Assembly: GCA_015680685.1 (NCBI GenBank)
Contig: MNCI01033639.1
Location: 26,264 to 90,263 of the forward strand
From: Gnetum montanum
Taxonomy: Eukaryota; Streptophyta; Gnetopsida; Gnetales; Gnetaceae
Length of the DNA: 64,000 bases
Direction of reading: 5' to 3'
A program made the translations under genes and the position numbers. A model generated the notes under the pieces. The model saw nothing but the letters and a program-made list of their open reading frames with translations, was not told where the DNA came from and searched no databases. This document shows positions 24,530 to 36,183 of this stretch, one piece after another (position 1 is the first letter of the stretch; each line of letters starts with the position of its first letter).

Positions 24530-25480
24530 GGAGTTTCAAAGGATGGCAGTGAAACATCTTCAGTTCACTCCTTCTCTTCTTCATCAATAGTCATTTTTTA
24601 CATCTCAGCTTGAACTTTAGTGCAAGATAATAGTGGCATCATAATGATAACAAGTTGAAGCTCACAATCTTTACTAAGTATAGATTTTAAAAACTATTTA
24701 TAGTATGCTATAAAATTTTCATTCATGACCTATTCTTATAGATCTCTTACTAGGACATCTAGCTTCTTCATTTTGCATTAAAATTTTTTGACAGCTCATT
24801 CTTTTATTTGATGACATCTTTTACACAATTTTATACGAAGTTAACCTCTTCTTTGATTTTAAAGATATTATTTTTCATTATGGATTTATCATCCTTTAAT
24901 TCCATAGTTTTTACTCTCAATTTCTCTACTCTACTTGTGAGCTCTATCTGTATATTGGAACTCATGGTATTTCTTACTTGTTTCAATATCACTAACTCTT
25001 ATGATGACTTTGCAAACTTTAGCGTACCTTCAATCTCTCCTTTAAATTTTGTCAAAGCTTTGACATATTTCTCCATCTATTGATAAGTAGACATTAAATC
25101 TTTATTTAATGTCTTATTTTATGCTAAAGTGGCATCAAAGACTATTTTATTGTTCCTCAACATTACATCATAGGCTTTAATAATTCCACACCATGGTGTA
25201 ATTCATAAACATTAAGTTATAACATAAATCATTACTCACCATGATAGAGTTGATCTTAGAGAGTCTATTAAGTTCTTTAATAACCATGCCTTGAATTACT
25301 AATGAAAAGTCATCTACATTTAGATCTCTAAAATCTGTACATGTAGCTTTATTGTATAAGGTTTTCTCCATTGGACTCTTCTCCACTAACACATTAAAGA
25401 ACTTGATGGTGTCTTCTTGGTGCACAACTTTATTTTCAAAGATACAATGTTGCATCACCACATGCACTGTGGAAAGAGTT
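24530..25480 (-). pseudogene. Degenerate minus-strand reading frame, unknown, with coiled-coil part
   Basis: On the minus strand an open piece at 25467-25177 (96 codons; KVVHQEDTIKFFNVLVEKSP near the start) is followed, through frame breaks, by a charged helical piece near 24960-24800 (VEKLRVKTMELKDDKS). The Ty3 element at 25508 is inserted just upstream of it. I do not recognise the protein; it may be gag-like. Confidence 0.35.
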
Positions 25481-25507
25481 TAGTCATCCAACTAGACATC
25501 AATATGG

Positions 25508-26436
25508 TGTAGGAACACCTCTCTCAATTCCTTGTGCTTTGTCCTACAAGTTGTTTTTGCAAGTTTTGGGCTTGATAGAGACATCTTGGTAGTCCATGAG
25601 ACATCTTGGCTAAGACTAGAGGTTTGACAATGGAATGTCCCAAGTTCAAGTGGGATGTCTTGGTTGGGGGTAGTCTTCTTAGGTGGAACATCTAGATTAT
25701 GGTGGGACATCCCATGTGGGATGTCCTCAAAAGTTGGTGGGACATCTCAAATGTTAGTGGGACATCCCAAGTACTGGTAGGACATCCTAGATGCATGCTA
25801 GATTGATAGTGAGATGTCTAGGAGTTCCAAGAGATGTCCTAGATGGCCAAGAAAAAAGTTCTAATGTGGCATTTCAATGGGAAAACATCCAAAAGACTCC
25901 AGATCCTTCTGAGAAATATTTAGAAAGGTAAATAGAAAGATTCCTAGGGTTTTGGATCTCTATAATTATGTATGTATCCATCAATGAAAAGGAAGAAGTG
26001 ACTATATGAGCAAGGACTAAGACAAAATGCTCTTAAGAGTGGAGAGCTAAGCAAGAGATAGTGGATGAGCACATTGGATGAGTGTAATTAATAATTGCAG
26101 CTCTAAGATCATCTTGTCATGCATTGGTCTATGTGTTCTATTTTCTTGTATCTCACTTGTGAGTTAGGATCTCAGACCTAGGTTTTGGGAGAGAATTCTA
26201 TTGGTTGTCTTTCATTAAGAATAATCATTATGTGGTTGTAGAGCCTCATGCTCTACAATATCAATTGAGTATGATAGGTTTTTCCTATTGTGGGTTTTGT
26301 GAACCCTGTTGTAATCTTCTAATAAATTTATTGAAGATAGCTAGTTTTCTTGTTTTCTGGCAAAAATTTTTATCTTTGCATTTGGATTTAGTGTGTTAAA
26401 GGTGATTTACTTATGAAGTGAACTTGCTCTAGAGTT
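25508..26436 (+). repeat. 5' LTR of the Ty3 element, with a GACATC motif array
   Basis: Begins TGTAGGAACACC. Bases 25580-25845 carry about eleven RGACATCY/RGATGTCY motifs (such as GGGACATCCC, GGGATGTCTT, AGACATCTT, GAGATGTCCT). Downstream is a U5-like section. The 3' LTR keeps the array. Confidence 0.85.
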
Positions 26437-26438
26437 AT

Positions 26439-26450
26439 TGATATCATAGC
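26439..26450 (+). other. Decayed primer-binding site
   Basis: TGATATCATAGC differs at two bases from the plant Met-tRNA primer site TGGTATCAGAGC and lies right after the 5' LTR. Confidence 0.6.
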
Positions 26451-26499
26451 TTAGTTTTATTGTTGCTTGGATTTTGGTTAAGGAGTTTGTCAATTTTAG

Positions 26500-27656
26500 A
26501 TGACACCCAAGAAGAAATTGGTGCAAAATTTAAATCAAGACATGGAAAGCATGAAGTTTTCCTTCTAGATGATGGTTGCTTAGTTAGATGAAATCAATGT
26601 GAAGGTAGAAAAAATTGCTAGCCCTAACCATATTTAGACCTATGAAGGTGAAGAGCATGTAAGTTTAAATGGAGAAGTTTCACAGCCAGGTGGAGATGGA
26701 GTGGATGAAGAAGAAAGTTAATCCAGCTATGGGATTGTAGGAAACCATCAGCCAAGGATTCCAATGTGAGGGGATCCCATTACTCATATGAGAACTCCAA
26801 GGGCTCTAATAACATTCAATACTTCTTCAAGCAAGCTTGATGATGAAGATGAAGTAATAGTTGTGAGAGTGTTTAGAAATGCTATAAGACTTCCATACAT
26901 AGAGTTGAAAACTTTTGATGATGTAGATGACACTAACTAATGCTTTTGCAAGTTGGCTAAAGGCACTTGAGAATCATTTTCAATTGGAAGATGTACCAAA
27001 TAACCTGAGGGTGTCTATTGCTGAATCTAGATTAGAAGGTATGACTTCAACTTTGTGGGAAAAGGAATCCCATGGTTATGAAAGATGAAATAGTCAACCC
27101 ATCAGAGATTGGAATCTGATGAAATACAAGTTGAATAGAAAATTTGAGCAACCTCTTCAGAGATAAGAAACCATTATGAAGTTGAAATTCCTAAGGTAAG
27201 GTAACAAGGATGTTAAATAATTCTACATCAAATTTTGTGATCTATTCTATCAAGCTAAGGTAAACTGGGAGGAGCATGAATGAGCTTCAATCTTTTTAAA
27301 AGGTCTCAAAATGGCATACTAGTAAGCTTTGTCCTTTTATGAGCCACAAACTCTTGATGAGGCTTATGATTTGACACTCAAGGATGAGAATAAATTAGGT
27401 GGATTTAGAAACAACAGCAAAAAAACTTCTAAGGGAAAGGAGAAGGGATCTAGATCTAAGAATGAATCCAAGTTCAAATCTGAAGATAAGGAAAATAGTC
27501 AAGATAAAAAGACTGAAAGAGTTGATGAAAAGGACAAAGCCAAGAAGGACCAAGGCAAGGGAGGCAAAGGTCAAGGTAGCAACTTATCAAAACTACAGTG
27601 CCTTAAATGTGGAGAATGAGAACACAAGTAATGAAAATGTCTGCTTCACAAGGTAG
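26500..27656 (+). pseudogene. Ty3 gag relic
   Basis: Starts at an ATG (26500) after the primer site. An acidic N-terminal half with stops is followed by a retrotransposon-gag core (26930-27320) and a Lys-rich, low-complexity tail (27400-27590). It ends in half of a zinc knuckle, CLKCGE at 27599, followed at once by a stop. The longest open piece is 27329-27619. Confidence 0.85.
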
Positions 27657-27735
27657 CCAAGGGAAAGGATGTACATCAAGCCAAGCTCCTTAGAGAGGCA
27701 ATCCTAATGCTCCAAAAATCAAGGATATTTCTAAA

Positions 27736-30700
27736 TTAAATTCTTATGTAATCATGGGGAATTTCAATAAAGGAGAACATCCTAATAGAAAATTGTTGTT
27801 TCAGATTAGGGTTAGTTGTTTGCTTACTGGGGAATGAATTCATGTTTTGATTGATGGGGAAGTCCAAGAAAATGTTATTTCTTCTATGGTAGTTGCTAGA
27901 TTGGGTTTGGTGACTAATCCTCATTCTAGACCCTATAAGGTGAATTGGTTGTCTAAATATTTTTCCTAATAGGTGAGGAAACAATGTACCTTGAAATTTA
28001 AAATTGGAAGTTTTCCTAATGTTGTGAAGTATGATGTGCTTCCAATAGATTGGGCTTATGTGATTCTTGGTAGACCTTGGGATTTTGATGATGGTGCTTA
28101 GTTTGATGAAGCTAGAAATGTATGGAGTGTAGCTACACCTTATGGAATCCATGATTTGATTCCTATGATAGCTGAACAAGTGAGGCAACAAAGCTCACTT
28201 AATGCTTCCTTAATCCTTCTACGAGAGAGAAAATATATTAATGAACATGATGAAACTAGTTTTGGTTTTGTTGTTATGACAACAGTTGCTACTAACCATT
28301 ATGATGTATAGATTGAACTTCCTACAAGTTTGCTAGGCTTGAAGGAGAAATTTTCCAAGGTGTTCAAGGGAGAATTGGATGGACTACCATCGATGAGGAA
28401 TGTACAACATCAAATTAACTTCATTCCTAGTGCTACCATTTCAAACAAGAGAGCTTACTAGATGGCACCAAATTAGCGGGTTGAATTGCAAAGGCAAGTA
28501 GAGGAGTTACCTACAAATGGCTTCGTGAGGGAATCCATTTCACATTGTGCAATTCTAGTGGTGCTAGTACCAAAGAAGGACAATAATGAATGGAGGATGT
28601 GCATTGATTCTATGGTAGTAAATGAGATAATAGTGAGGCATAGGTTTCCTATTCCAAGAATGGATGATATTCTTGATGTCCTTACCAATGTGGAGATTTT
28701 TAGCAAAATTGATTTGAAGAGTGATTACCATCAAATCAAAATCAAACCTAGTGATGAGTGAAAGACAATTTTCAAAACACTGAATGGATTGCTTGAGTGG
28801 TTAGTGATGCCATTTGGGCTCACGAATGTACCTACTACATTCATGAGGTTGATGCATGATGTATTGAAGAACTTGATTGATACATGTTTTATTGTCTTTT
28901 TTAACAATGTTTTATTGAATATCTCTAATTAGGAGGATCACTTGGATCACTTGAGGATGGTGTGCCTTAAGTTGGGGGAGGCATAGTTGGTGGTCAACAT
29001 TAAAAAAAATTTATTTCTTCAAGCATAAAATCACATATTTAGATCATGTGTTTCTAAAAATTAAGTTTAGATGGAAGCTACCAAGGTGAAGGCTATAAGG
29101 GATTGGCCAACTTCTAAGATTGTTGCGGAGGTAAGATCATTCCTTGGTTTAGTAGGTTTTTATAGACAATTCATCAAAACTTTTAGTAGTATTCCATGGT
29201 CTATGTTTGCTTTGTTAAAGAAAAATAAGGAATTTAGGTGGGATAATGAAACCCAAGGAAGCCTTGACTTATTGAAAGTAAAGATTACCAGTAAATCGGC
29301 AATTGCAATTCTAGATTTTTAGAAGCTTTTTCAAGTGGAGGTATATGCAAGTGGTCTTATCAATGGTGGAGTACTTTCACAAGAAGCTAGGCTTGTTGCT
29401 TTCTTTTCATAAAAGTTGGATAATTCAAGGAAAAAATATAGCATATTTCAAAAGGAGTTGTATACTATTCTTCAAGCAATCAAGCATTCGAGGCATTACT
29501 TGTTGCCCAAGGAATCCACTTTGATGATGGGCTAGAAAGCACTTCAATTTCTAAACTCACAAAATAAGTTGAGTGCAAAGCACATGAAGTGGATTGTAGA
29601 ATTACAGGAGTTCAATTTTTTGTTGAAGCACAAAAGTGAAAAAGCCAATGTGGTGGTTGATGCAGTATCCAGGGTGCATGTGGTGAATTTTGATGTACCT
29701 CATGTGGAAGGTATGGATGATTTTGCTTTTTTGTATGAACATGATGATTTTGGGAAGGGCTAAAAGAGCCTCAAATAGCCATTAATGAATAGGATAGACC
29801 AATGGAGGAACTATCATATTCAAGATGAATTTTTATTTAAGAATGGAAAAGGTATGTATTCCTAATTTTTACTTTAGAAAAAAGAATTTATTTGAAAAAC
29901 ATTGTAGTAGCATGGCAGGCCACATGGGTAGGGATAAAACATTGAAACTTATGGATAGGCATTATTTTTGGCCTAGCATGACAACAGAAGTTTCAAAATT
30001 TATGATGGAGTGCTTAACATGTCAAAATTTCAAAGGAGGTAAACGTGTGGATGGACACTATATGCCTTTGCCAATTTCCAAAGATCCATCAGAAAGTGTG
30101 TCAATCCATTGTGTAAGTAGTATTCCAAACACCAAGAGTGGAAACGATGTAATTTTGTTGTTGTGGATAGGTTCTCCAAGATGACACATTTTATTCCATG
30201 CAAGAAGGTGAGTGATGCTCCTCATGTGGCAAATTTATTTTTCCAGCATGTTATGAAGTTGCATCGTATTCCTTTGAATACTATTAGTGATAGAGACTCC
30301 ATGTTCATAAGTCAGTTTTGAAGATCCCCTTAAAAGATTTTAGGAATAAAGTTGAATTTTTCTATTGCATCATTCACAATTTGATGGCCACACAAAGTTA
30401 GTGAATAAATCCTTATTAAACATATTAAGATGTTTATGTGATGGACAACCAAACAAGTGGGAAAAATTATTGTTTCATGCTAAGTTTTCATATAATAATG
30501 TTTTTCATGTTGCTATTGCTAAAAGCTCATTTGAGATGAACTATAGATTTTTTCAAAGATGGTAAACACTTTGAAGAGCTTTGATGGTGAAGCTCAACTT
30601 AGTGGTGATTTTGTAAAAGAGATGAGGGATCTTCATGCATAGGTAAAATCAAATCTTGAGAAGAAAGTAGAAGAGAGGGTCCTCAAGAGGAATGATGATA

Positions 30701-31140
30701 AGAAAAATCCAAATTTTTCTATTGATGACTTGGTTTGGATGCACTTGAAGTAAAAGGAGTTGAGAGGTGTTAACTTCTCCAAATTGAAAGCCAAGAAAAT
30801 GGTGGTTTTCAAAATTAAGGCGAAAGTTAATGATAATAATTTTGAGATTGATTTACCAAATGATGTTGGTATGTCTCTTGTATTTAATGTTTCATATCTT
30901 GTGCACTATCATGAAACAACTAATGAGAAGACCATATAGGGACAGCATCGATGAGTTGAAAGGGGCTATAGATGAGTCCAATCCTTCAATGGAGAGGAAG
31001 GTAATAATACTCAAGTAGAGAAAAGCTTCTCACATTCAGGGATTCAAGAGGCATGAATATTTGATCCATTGGAAGGATCAATCCACTAATGATGTATGGA
31101 TCCATGAGACCAAACTTGTTAAGTGGGGGCTCACTTCTAC
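27736..31140 (+). pseudogene. Ty3 pol relic: PR, RT, RNase H, integrase, chromodomain-like tail
   Basis: Protease (27750-28130): the usual DSG-type active site reads LIDGEVQ, and VILGRPW follows. RT (28480-29330): VLVPKKD, MCIDS, FSKIDLKSDYHQI and MPFGLTN are present, but the catalytic DD pair reads FFNNVL (~28900). RNase H follows to ~29700 (FLLKHKSEKANVV). Integrase (29880-30560): the HHCC finger with HMGRDKT and CLTCQ, then [17 protein letters not shown] and KFSYNN. Near the C-terminus (31020-31130) HEYLIHWKD...VWI resembles a retroelement chromodomain (EYLVKWxG...TWE). The open frame on the opposite strand at 27736-28191 is a shadow. Confidence 0.92.
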
Positions 31141-31190
31141 ACCTACTCCATTGTTCACTTGAGTTCACTTTTGAAGGACGGGAGAGCTAG

Positions 31191-32124
31191 TGTAGGAACA
31201 CCTCTCCCAATTCCCTTGTGCTTGTCCTATAAGTTATTTTTATAGATTTTTGACTTGAGAGAGATGTCTTTGAAGTTCATGAGATGTCTTGACTAAGACT
31301 AGAGATTTAAAAGTGAAATGTTGCAAGTTTAGGTAGGACATCTTAGTCAAAAATAATCTTCCTAGGTGGGAAATCTAGATTATGGTGGGATGTCCCATGT
31401 GGAATGTCTCAAAAGTTGGTGGAACATCCCAAATATTAGTGACACATCCCAAGTACTAGTGGGACATCCTAGTTGCATGCTAGATTAACAGCAAGACAAC
31501 TAGGAGTTCCAGGAAATGTTCTAGATGGTGAGGAAAAAAGTTCCAATGTGGCATTTCAATGGAAAACATATAAAAGAATTTGTATCTTTGTGAAAAATAT
31601 CTAGGAAGGCAAATAGAAATATTCATGAGGTTTTAGATCTCTCTAATTATGTATGTATCTATCCATGAGAAGGAAGGAGTGTTAGTATGAGTAAGAACAG
31701 AGAAAAAATGCTCTTGAGAGTGGAGAGCTAAGTAAGAGAGAGTGGATGAGCACATTGGATGAGTGTAATTGGTAATTATAGCTCCAAGATCAACTTGTGA
31801 TGTGTTGGTTTATGTGTTCTATTCTCTTGTATCTCACTTATGAGTTGTGATCTCAGTCCCCAAGTTGTGGGAAAGATTTCTATTGATTGTATCTTACATT
31901 GAGAACAACTATTGTGTGGTTGTAGAGCCTCATGCTCTACAATATTGATTGAGTGTGATAAGTTTTAATTGTTGTGGGTTTTACGAACCTTAGTGTAATC
32001 TTATAATAAATTAATTAAAGTTAGCTAGTTTTCTTATTTTCTAGCAAAAAGTTTTATCTTTGCATAATATCTAGATTTACTCCATTAAAGGTGATTTAAT
32101 TATGGAGTGAACCTACTCCAAAGT
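31191..32124 (+). repeat. 3' LTR of the Ty3 element
   Basis: Full-length match to 25508-26436, diverged by substitutions and small indels. The motif array lies at ~31260-31530. Similarity stops near 32124 (CTACTCCAAAGTA). Confidence 0.88.
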
Positions 32125-32430
32125 AGATTTTTTTTATTTTTGAAAGATTTATGATAGTCTAATCTAGCTTTGAGAAGGCTTCAAAAAATAACTGTGAAAC
32201 CAACTCTTTATTTCTTACTTTTCACTATCACAATGACATCCATAATATTTGCATTATTGAAAAATTTATAAATGTTGGTAAGAAGTAGTCATAGAAAAAA
32301 TGAGGGGCAAATGTAGTATAATAAGATAATACCTATTCCTTCATTTCCATATTTAGAATAGATAACTAGTCCACATAACTTTTCTTCTTTACTACAACAT
32401 CAAGCAAGAATAATAGAGATTGAGTATAAT
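32125..32430. repeat. Dispersed repeat R1, left part of an interrupted copy
   Basis: Similar to 3845-4130. It ends at ATAAT (32426-32430), the left target duplication of the Copia insertion, and the R1 copy resumes at 43817. Confidence 0.6.
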
Positions 32431-32448
32431 TGTGGATCGTTGAACTTC

Positions 32449-32469
32449 GGGGGGGTGGGTGGGTTGGGG
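32449..32469 (+). other. G-quadruplex-capable G-run in the LTR
   Basis: Four runs of three or more G separated by T or TT: a 7-G run, GGG, GGG and GGGG. The same place in sister LTRs has only GGGAGGG (40.66 kb) or GGAAGGG (43.05 kb), so the run has expanded or survived only here. Confidence 0.7.
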
Positions 32470-32784
32470 AGTGGATGAATAAGTTTCTCAAATTAAAGTT
32501 CTTTAACACAAAACACACATACCAAATTTAGCGTGGTTCCCCAACTTGGGTTGTTCATACTCATAGGGTAGTTTGCAAGCACACCTCCAGGCTTTGTTGC
32601 TTTTAAATGTGGTTTAAAGGGTACCACACCCTGTACAAGCTCTAAGCTCTACTCAGGAGTGATTCAACAATATGAATCCACTCAACCTTGCAAGGTCCTA
32701 AATAGCTTAGAATGTGGTTTTCAAGATCCCACAACCTTTACAACTTGAGCTCCACTCCAGAGTGTCGTGGTTTTATACCAATAC

Positions 32785-33722
32785 TGATGAGTGGCGAGGT
32801 ACCCCTACACTCAACCATACGAATACGAGCGTGTACGCGCGATCCGATCGAACTCCGCAAACTAAATACCTTAACGCCACAAGAAACACTTGGGGTTAAT
32901 CGTTCGTTGTCTTCCCAGACTTGCTTGTATGTGTCACGGTGTATGGTTAAGCAAGTCTGAGGTATATGATTTTTTTGGTATTTTTCAATTTATCTCCTAA
33001 GCTATGAGGGAAAGGGTTGAGAAACTAACTAACTCTAACTAACAGCCTAAGTCTAAATTAACTAGCGTCAGCATCCGTTCCCACTTACTGGACACACCCT
33101 GAACTATGCAACTGTGGCTACCAAATGCTAATCGTTACTGGGATCACCACACGTAACGCAAGTGCTCGAAGTGGTCATACTGAGGCACCTATTTAGCCTA
33201 AGTGTGATAAGCAGCCGATTCCTTAACTAGCCATACACATTGGACTACTACTGGGATTACCAAGCGCAGATCCTGGAATACGCTACTGGGTTACCAAGCA
33301 GCCAATGCTCGTAGTTAAGTCATACTCACGCGTTGCGACGAGCAACCGATTCCTTGATTAGCCGTACACATCCGTAGATGCTCGTAATCAAGTCGTACTC
33401 GTGAGCACTAGGAAAGCAATAAATAACAATGAAATAAAACCATGTACTGCAAGGGTTATCCAATCAAGTTCATCTTTATTGTCGTACACAACTTGTGTGC
33501 AGGTTACAAAGTTGCTCGAACAAAGAGCCGTTCACTCTAAGACTCCTACTGCGGGTACATGGGAAATTAATCTAACTCTGGAGTGATCAATCTGCCAAAG
33601 CTTCGCTACTTCTAGCTAGGATTGGGAAATGAAGGGAGTGCCGCCTCTTATTTATAGATATGGCGGGGGACCGCGATATCGCGTACGCAATATCGCAGCA
33701 CTATGCATGTCGCATCTCATCA
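32785..33722. mobile_element. Solo LTR with perfect 5-bp target duplication
   Basis: 938 bp that begin TGATGAG and end CTCATCA, flanked on both sides by AATAC (32780-32784 and 33723-33727). It interrupts the Copia LTR, which reads on afterwards. It is richer in GC and CpG than anything else nearby (for example the palindrome CGCGATATCGCG at 33672-33683), which suggests a younger age. It contains two copies of a CGATTCCTT..TAGCC.TACACAT segment (~33217 and ~33348). A second copy of the family is at 48255-49202. The strand is not decided; an internal coding region is absent. Confidence 0.93.
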
Positions 33723-34469
33723 AATACTCAATCCCATAGGATCCTAACAAGCTTAATCAAGATGCCTTCTTGCAAGAAGCACATCAACCACATAGGGTAA
33801 CAAAAGAGAATAACAATCATAAGGAAAGAATGCAACTAAGTTTGCTAATCCTTGCACTCTGAAGCATACCTTACTTTGACCAATTACAATAGATAAATTA
33901 TTGTACAATGATTGCTAGATGATTAAAATTGATAGCACTAAATCTCGTACATTTCTTAATGAGAATAAAGTCTTCTTATAGTTAATATGTTTCTGAAATC
34001 ATCTCAAAATTCATGCAACCTCTAACTAATAGTCACTAGAGATGTCTTCCTTGAGACTGTGACATCTTTCTGTAATTGACCTTCATTCTAGAAATACATC
34101 TTTAACATAAAGATGTCTTTTTGCAATTGACCTTCATTTTGTAAAGGCACATTCTTCACATGAAAGATGTCTTTCTATCCTAAAAGATGTCTTCTATTTT
34201 TCAAAGATGTCTTCTCCTAGACTACCTTCAATTCTACTAAGACATCTTCTATTTCTTGGAGATATCTTTCTTCAGCTCCCTTTTCCCTTTGAATCTTCAT
34301 TCCTTATCCATGTTCTTGAACTTCCTTATGTCTTCTTGTCTCAATCCAAGTTCTTGATGATGTCAACTTTTCTTGTAAGTCCTTGTCCACACTCTTGCCC
34401 TACAAACACAATCACAAACATCCTTCTACTTCATTTTACTTAATGTTTTAAAACACCAAAAGGTCAACA

Positions 34470-36183
34470 ATATCCCCCTTTTTGGTGATGTTCAAAAATT
34501 AAGAAAATAGATTAGTAGACATGCAAAATCCCCAAATATATCCAATATATCCATAATGATATTCTTCCCCTTTTTGAATAGTAGCAAAAAGGATAAAGCA
34601 CATAAGCCTATCGCTAAAGAGATATCATAAAAGAGAAACATTCCAATATTATAATCATAGGATAACCAAGATCATAAAAATAACTCTTCCCTTTTCTGAA
34701 AAGGAATGGAAAGGTCATAAAAATTCCAAGATTTCTTAGTTGTAGCCATACCATTAACACAAAAGATATCCATATTGATTGTAAGAATCTTGGGAAAGTT
34801 TAAGGTATATTATTCAACCATTTGCGACAACTCCATAATTGACCTTCAAGATTGCTTGAGTTTAGTTCCTAATAATTGGAGATGACATAAGTACTCAAGG
34901 AAAGATATATTTAGAGCAAGCTGTATCATCATAAAGATACAAATACTAAAAAACATAAATTTCATAGGGCTGAAGATGTCAAAACATATAGGAGCTGCCC
35001 CTTATCAAAGTCCAAATGTTAAGTATTGTGGATCAAGTAACCTATCTTATGAAACCAATAAAGTCATTAGTTAAATGAATATTTTATGATTCAATCAGTA
35101 CTCAACTCCTAGAAAGCATCATGAAGGTAATTATATGTAAAGAAGAAAAGGACATGCTTGAAATAGTAAAATTAAATTCACATAAAGAAGGACAAATACC
35201 AAATAGAAATAAGCAAATGTGCAAAAATAGCCAAGTAGATTTTTAACAAGATATTCAAATAGTAACCAAAAGATATCACAAGGTAAAATGTCTGTAAGAT
35301 ATCTTAACCAAGATTTAATTCTACTTTTACCTTAGATACTATACCATACCTTTACATGACATGAATCCTTGCTAATATTGGAATGTGATATTTTGCAATT
35401 TGAGTGTTTCTTAGCAAAAGCCTCCAAAGACTCCCCCTACATTGGTGACCTCCAAGATTATGATAGATAATGAGGAACAAACTCACCCTACATATGTGCA
35501 TCTCTTCTTGGACTTTTAAGATCATCTTGTATTTTTCAAGTAATTATTGTATATCACCAAAGTATTACAACTATAGATCAAGGTTAAGATCTAATGTGGA
35601 GACTATGGAGACTAAGGTCTCCAATTAGTAATATTGATAGAAATTTCAGAGTTGTGTCTACTTAAAATTCATGAGTTATCATAACAATGGCTAAAATATC
35701 CCAAAGGACATGAGCTTAGAAACATATCATCACAAGAAGTTCAGACCATGCAAGATAGAAAACAAGATACAAGTCCAAAAGAAATTTTCATAAGTGCAAC
35801 ATCATGTATTTTCATAAAACCAATTGCATCAAGCTCAAAGTGAATATAAGAGATACTCTAAAAAATTATTCTAACTTGTTTATTTAGACATATCATTCCA
35901 TAAGTAATGTAAGCACTAATAAAAAAACAATTTGGATTTTATAAATTAACTAGTAAGTAAAGAGATTGAAGCTTACCTTGACTTACCTTGCTTGCAGGTG
36001 AGAAGAGAAGTTAATGGAGTTTGAGATGAGGTCCACTATCATGAAGTACCTCCTCATCCTTAGGTTCTTTTTCATTAGATTGTTTATATGATGTCTCTAT
36101 TTGTTCATGTTCTGTATGAAAGAAGCCTTGATAATTTATTGCATCATTTTTAATTCTTCACTTCTCTTCATTGTCAACTACTA
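34470..36183 (-). pseudogene. Outer Copia interior, 3' part
   Basis: It begins with the purine-tract context at 34470-34520. Most of it is non-coding to my eye. On the minus strand, bases ~36170-36010 read like the linker between integrase and RT (acidic, with EPKDEE-like text). Recognisable RT is absent. The region is AT-rich and heavily decayed. Confidence 0.45.

Larger units (their letters stand above)
25508..32124 (+). mobile_element. Full-length dead Ty3 (chromovirus-like) retrotransposon
   Basis: Two LTRs of ~930 bp start TGTAGGAACACCTCTC at 25508 and 31191. The internal region encodes gag, protease, RT, RNase H and integrase in Ty3 order, ending in a chromodomain-like segment. A primer-site remnant TGATATCATAGC lies at 26439-26450, and a purine tract (GGACGGGAGAG) lies just before the 3' LTR. 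Gag and pol are interrupted by many stops. I saw no matching 5-bp duplication at the ends, so the exact right-hand LTR edge is uncertain. Confidence 0.9.
32431..34469 (-). repeat. 3' LTR of the outer Copia element, interrupted by a solo LTR
   Basis: After removal of 32785-33722 and one AATAC, the LTR is ~1.1 kb, matching its relatives. The part at 34020-34270 carries the AGATGTCTT/AGACATCTT array (at least seven motifs). To its right is AATATCCCCCTTTTTGG, the reverse complement of a purine tract, which marks this as a 3' LTR. Confidence 0.85.

Noticed and set aside
27736-28191. 151-codon open frame on the minus strand
   Set aside because: It lies opposite the Ty3 protease region and has no protein-like motif; it is an antisense shadow of pol.
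25508-32124. A 5-bp target duplication for the Ty3 element
   Set aside because: The bases left of 25508 (TATGG) do not recur after the apparent right edge; decay or a misplaced edge prevents a claim.
32712-33586. Short + strand frames in the CpG-rich segment
   Set aside because: They lie in a solo LTR defined by exact ends and target duplication; no protein similarity is seen.
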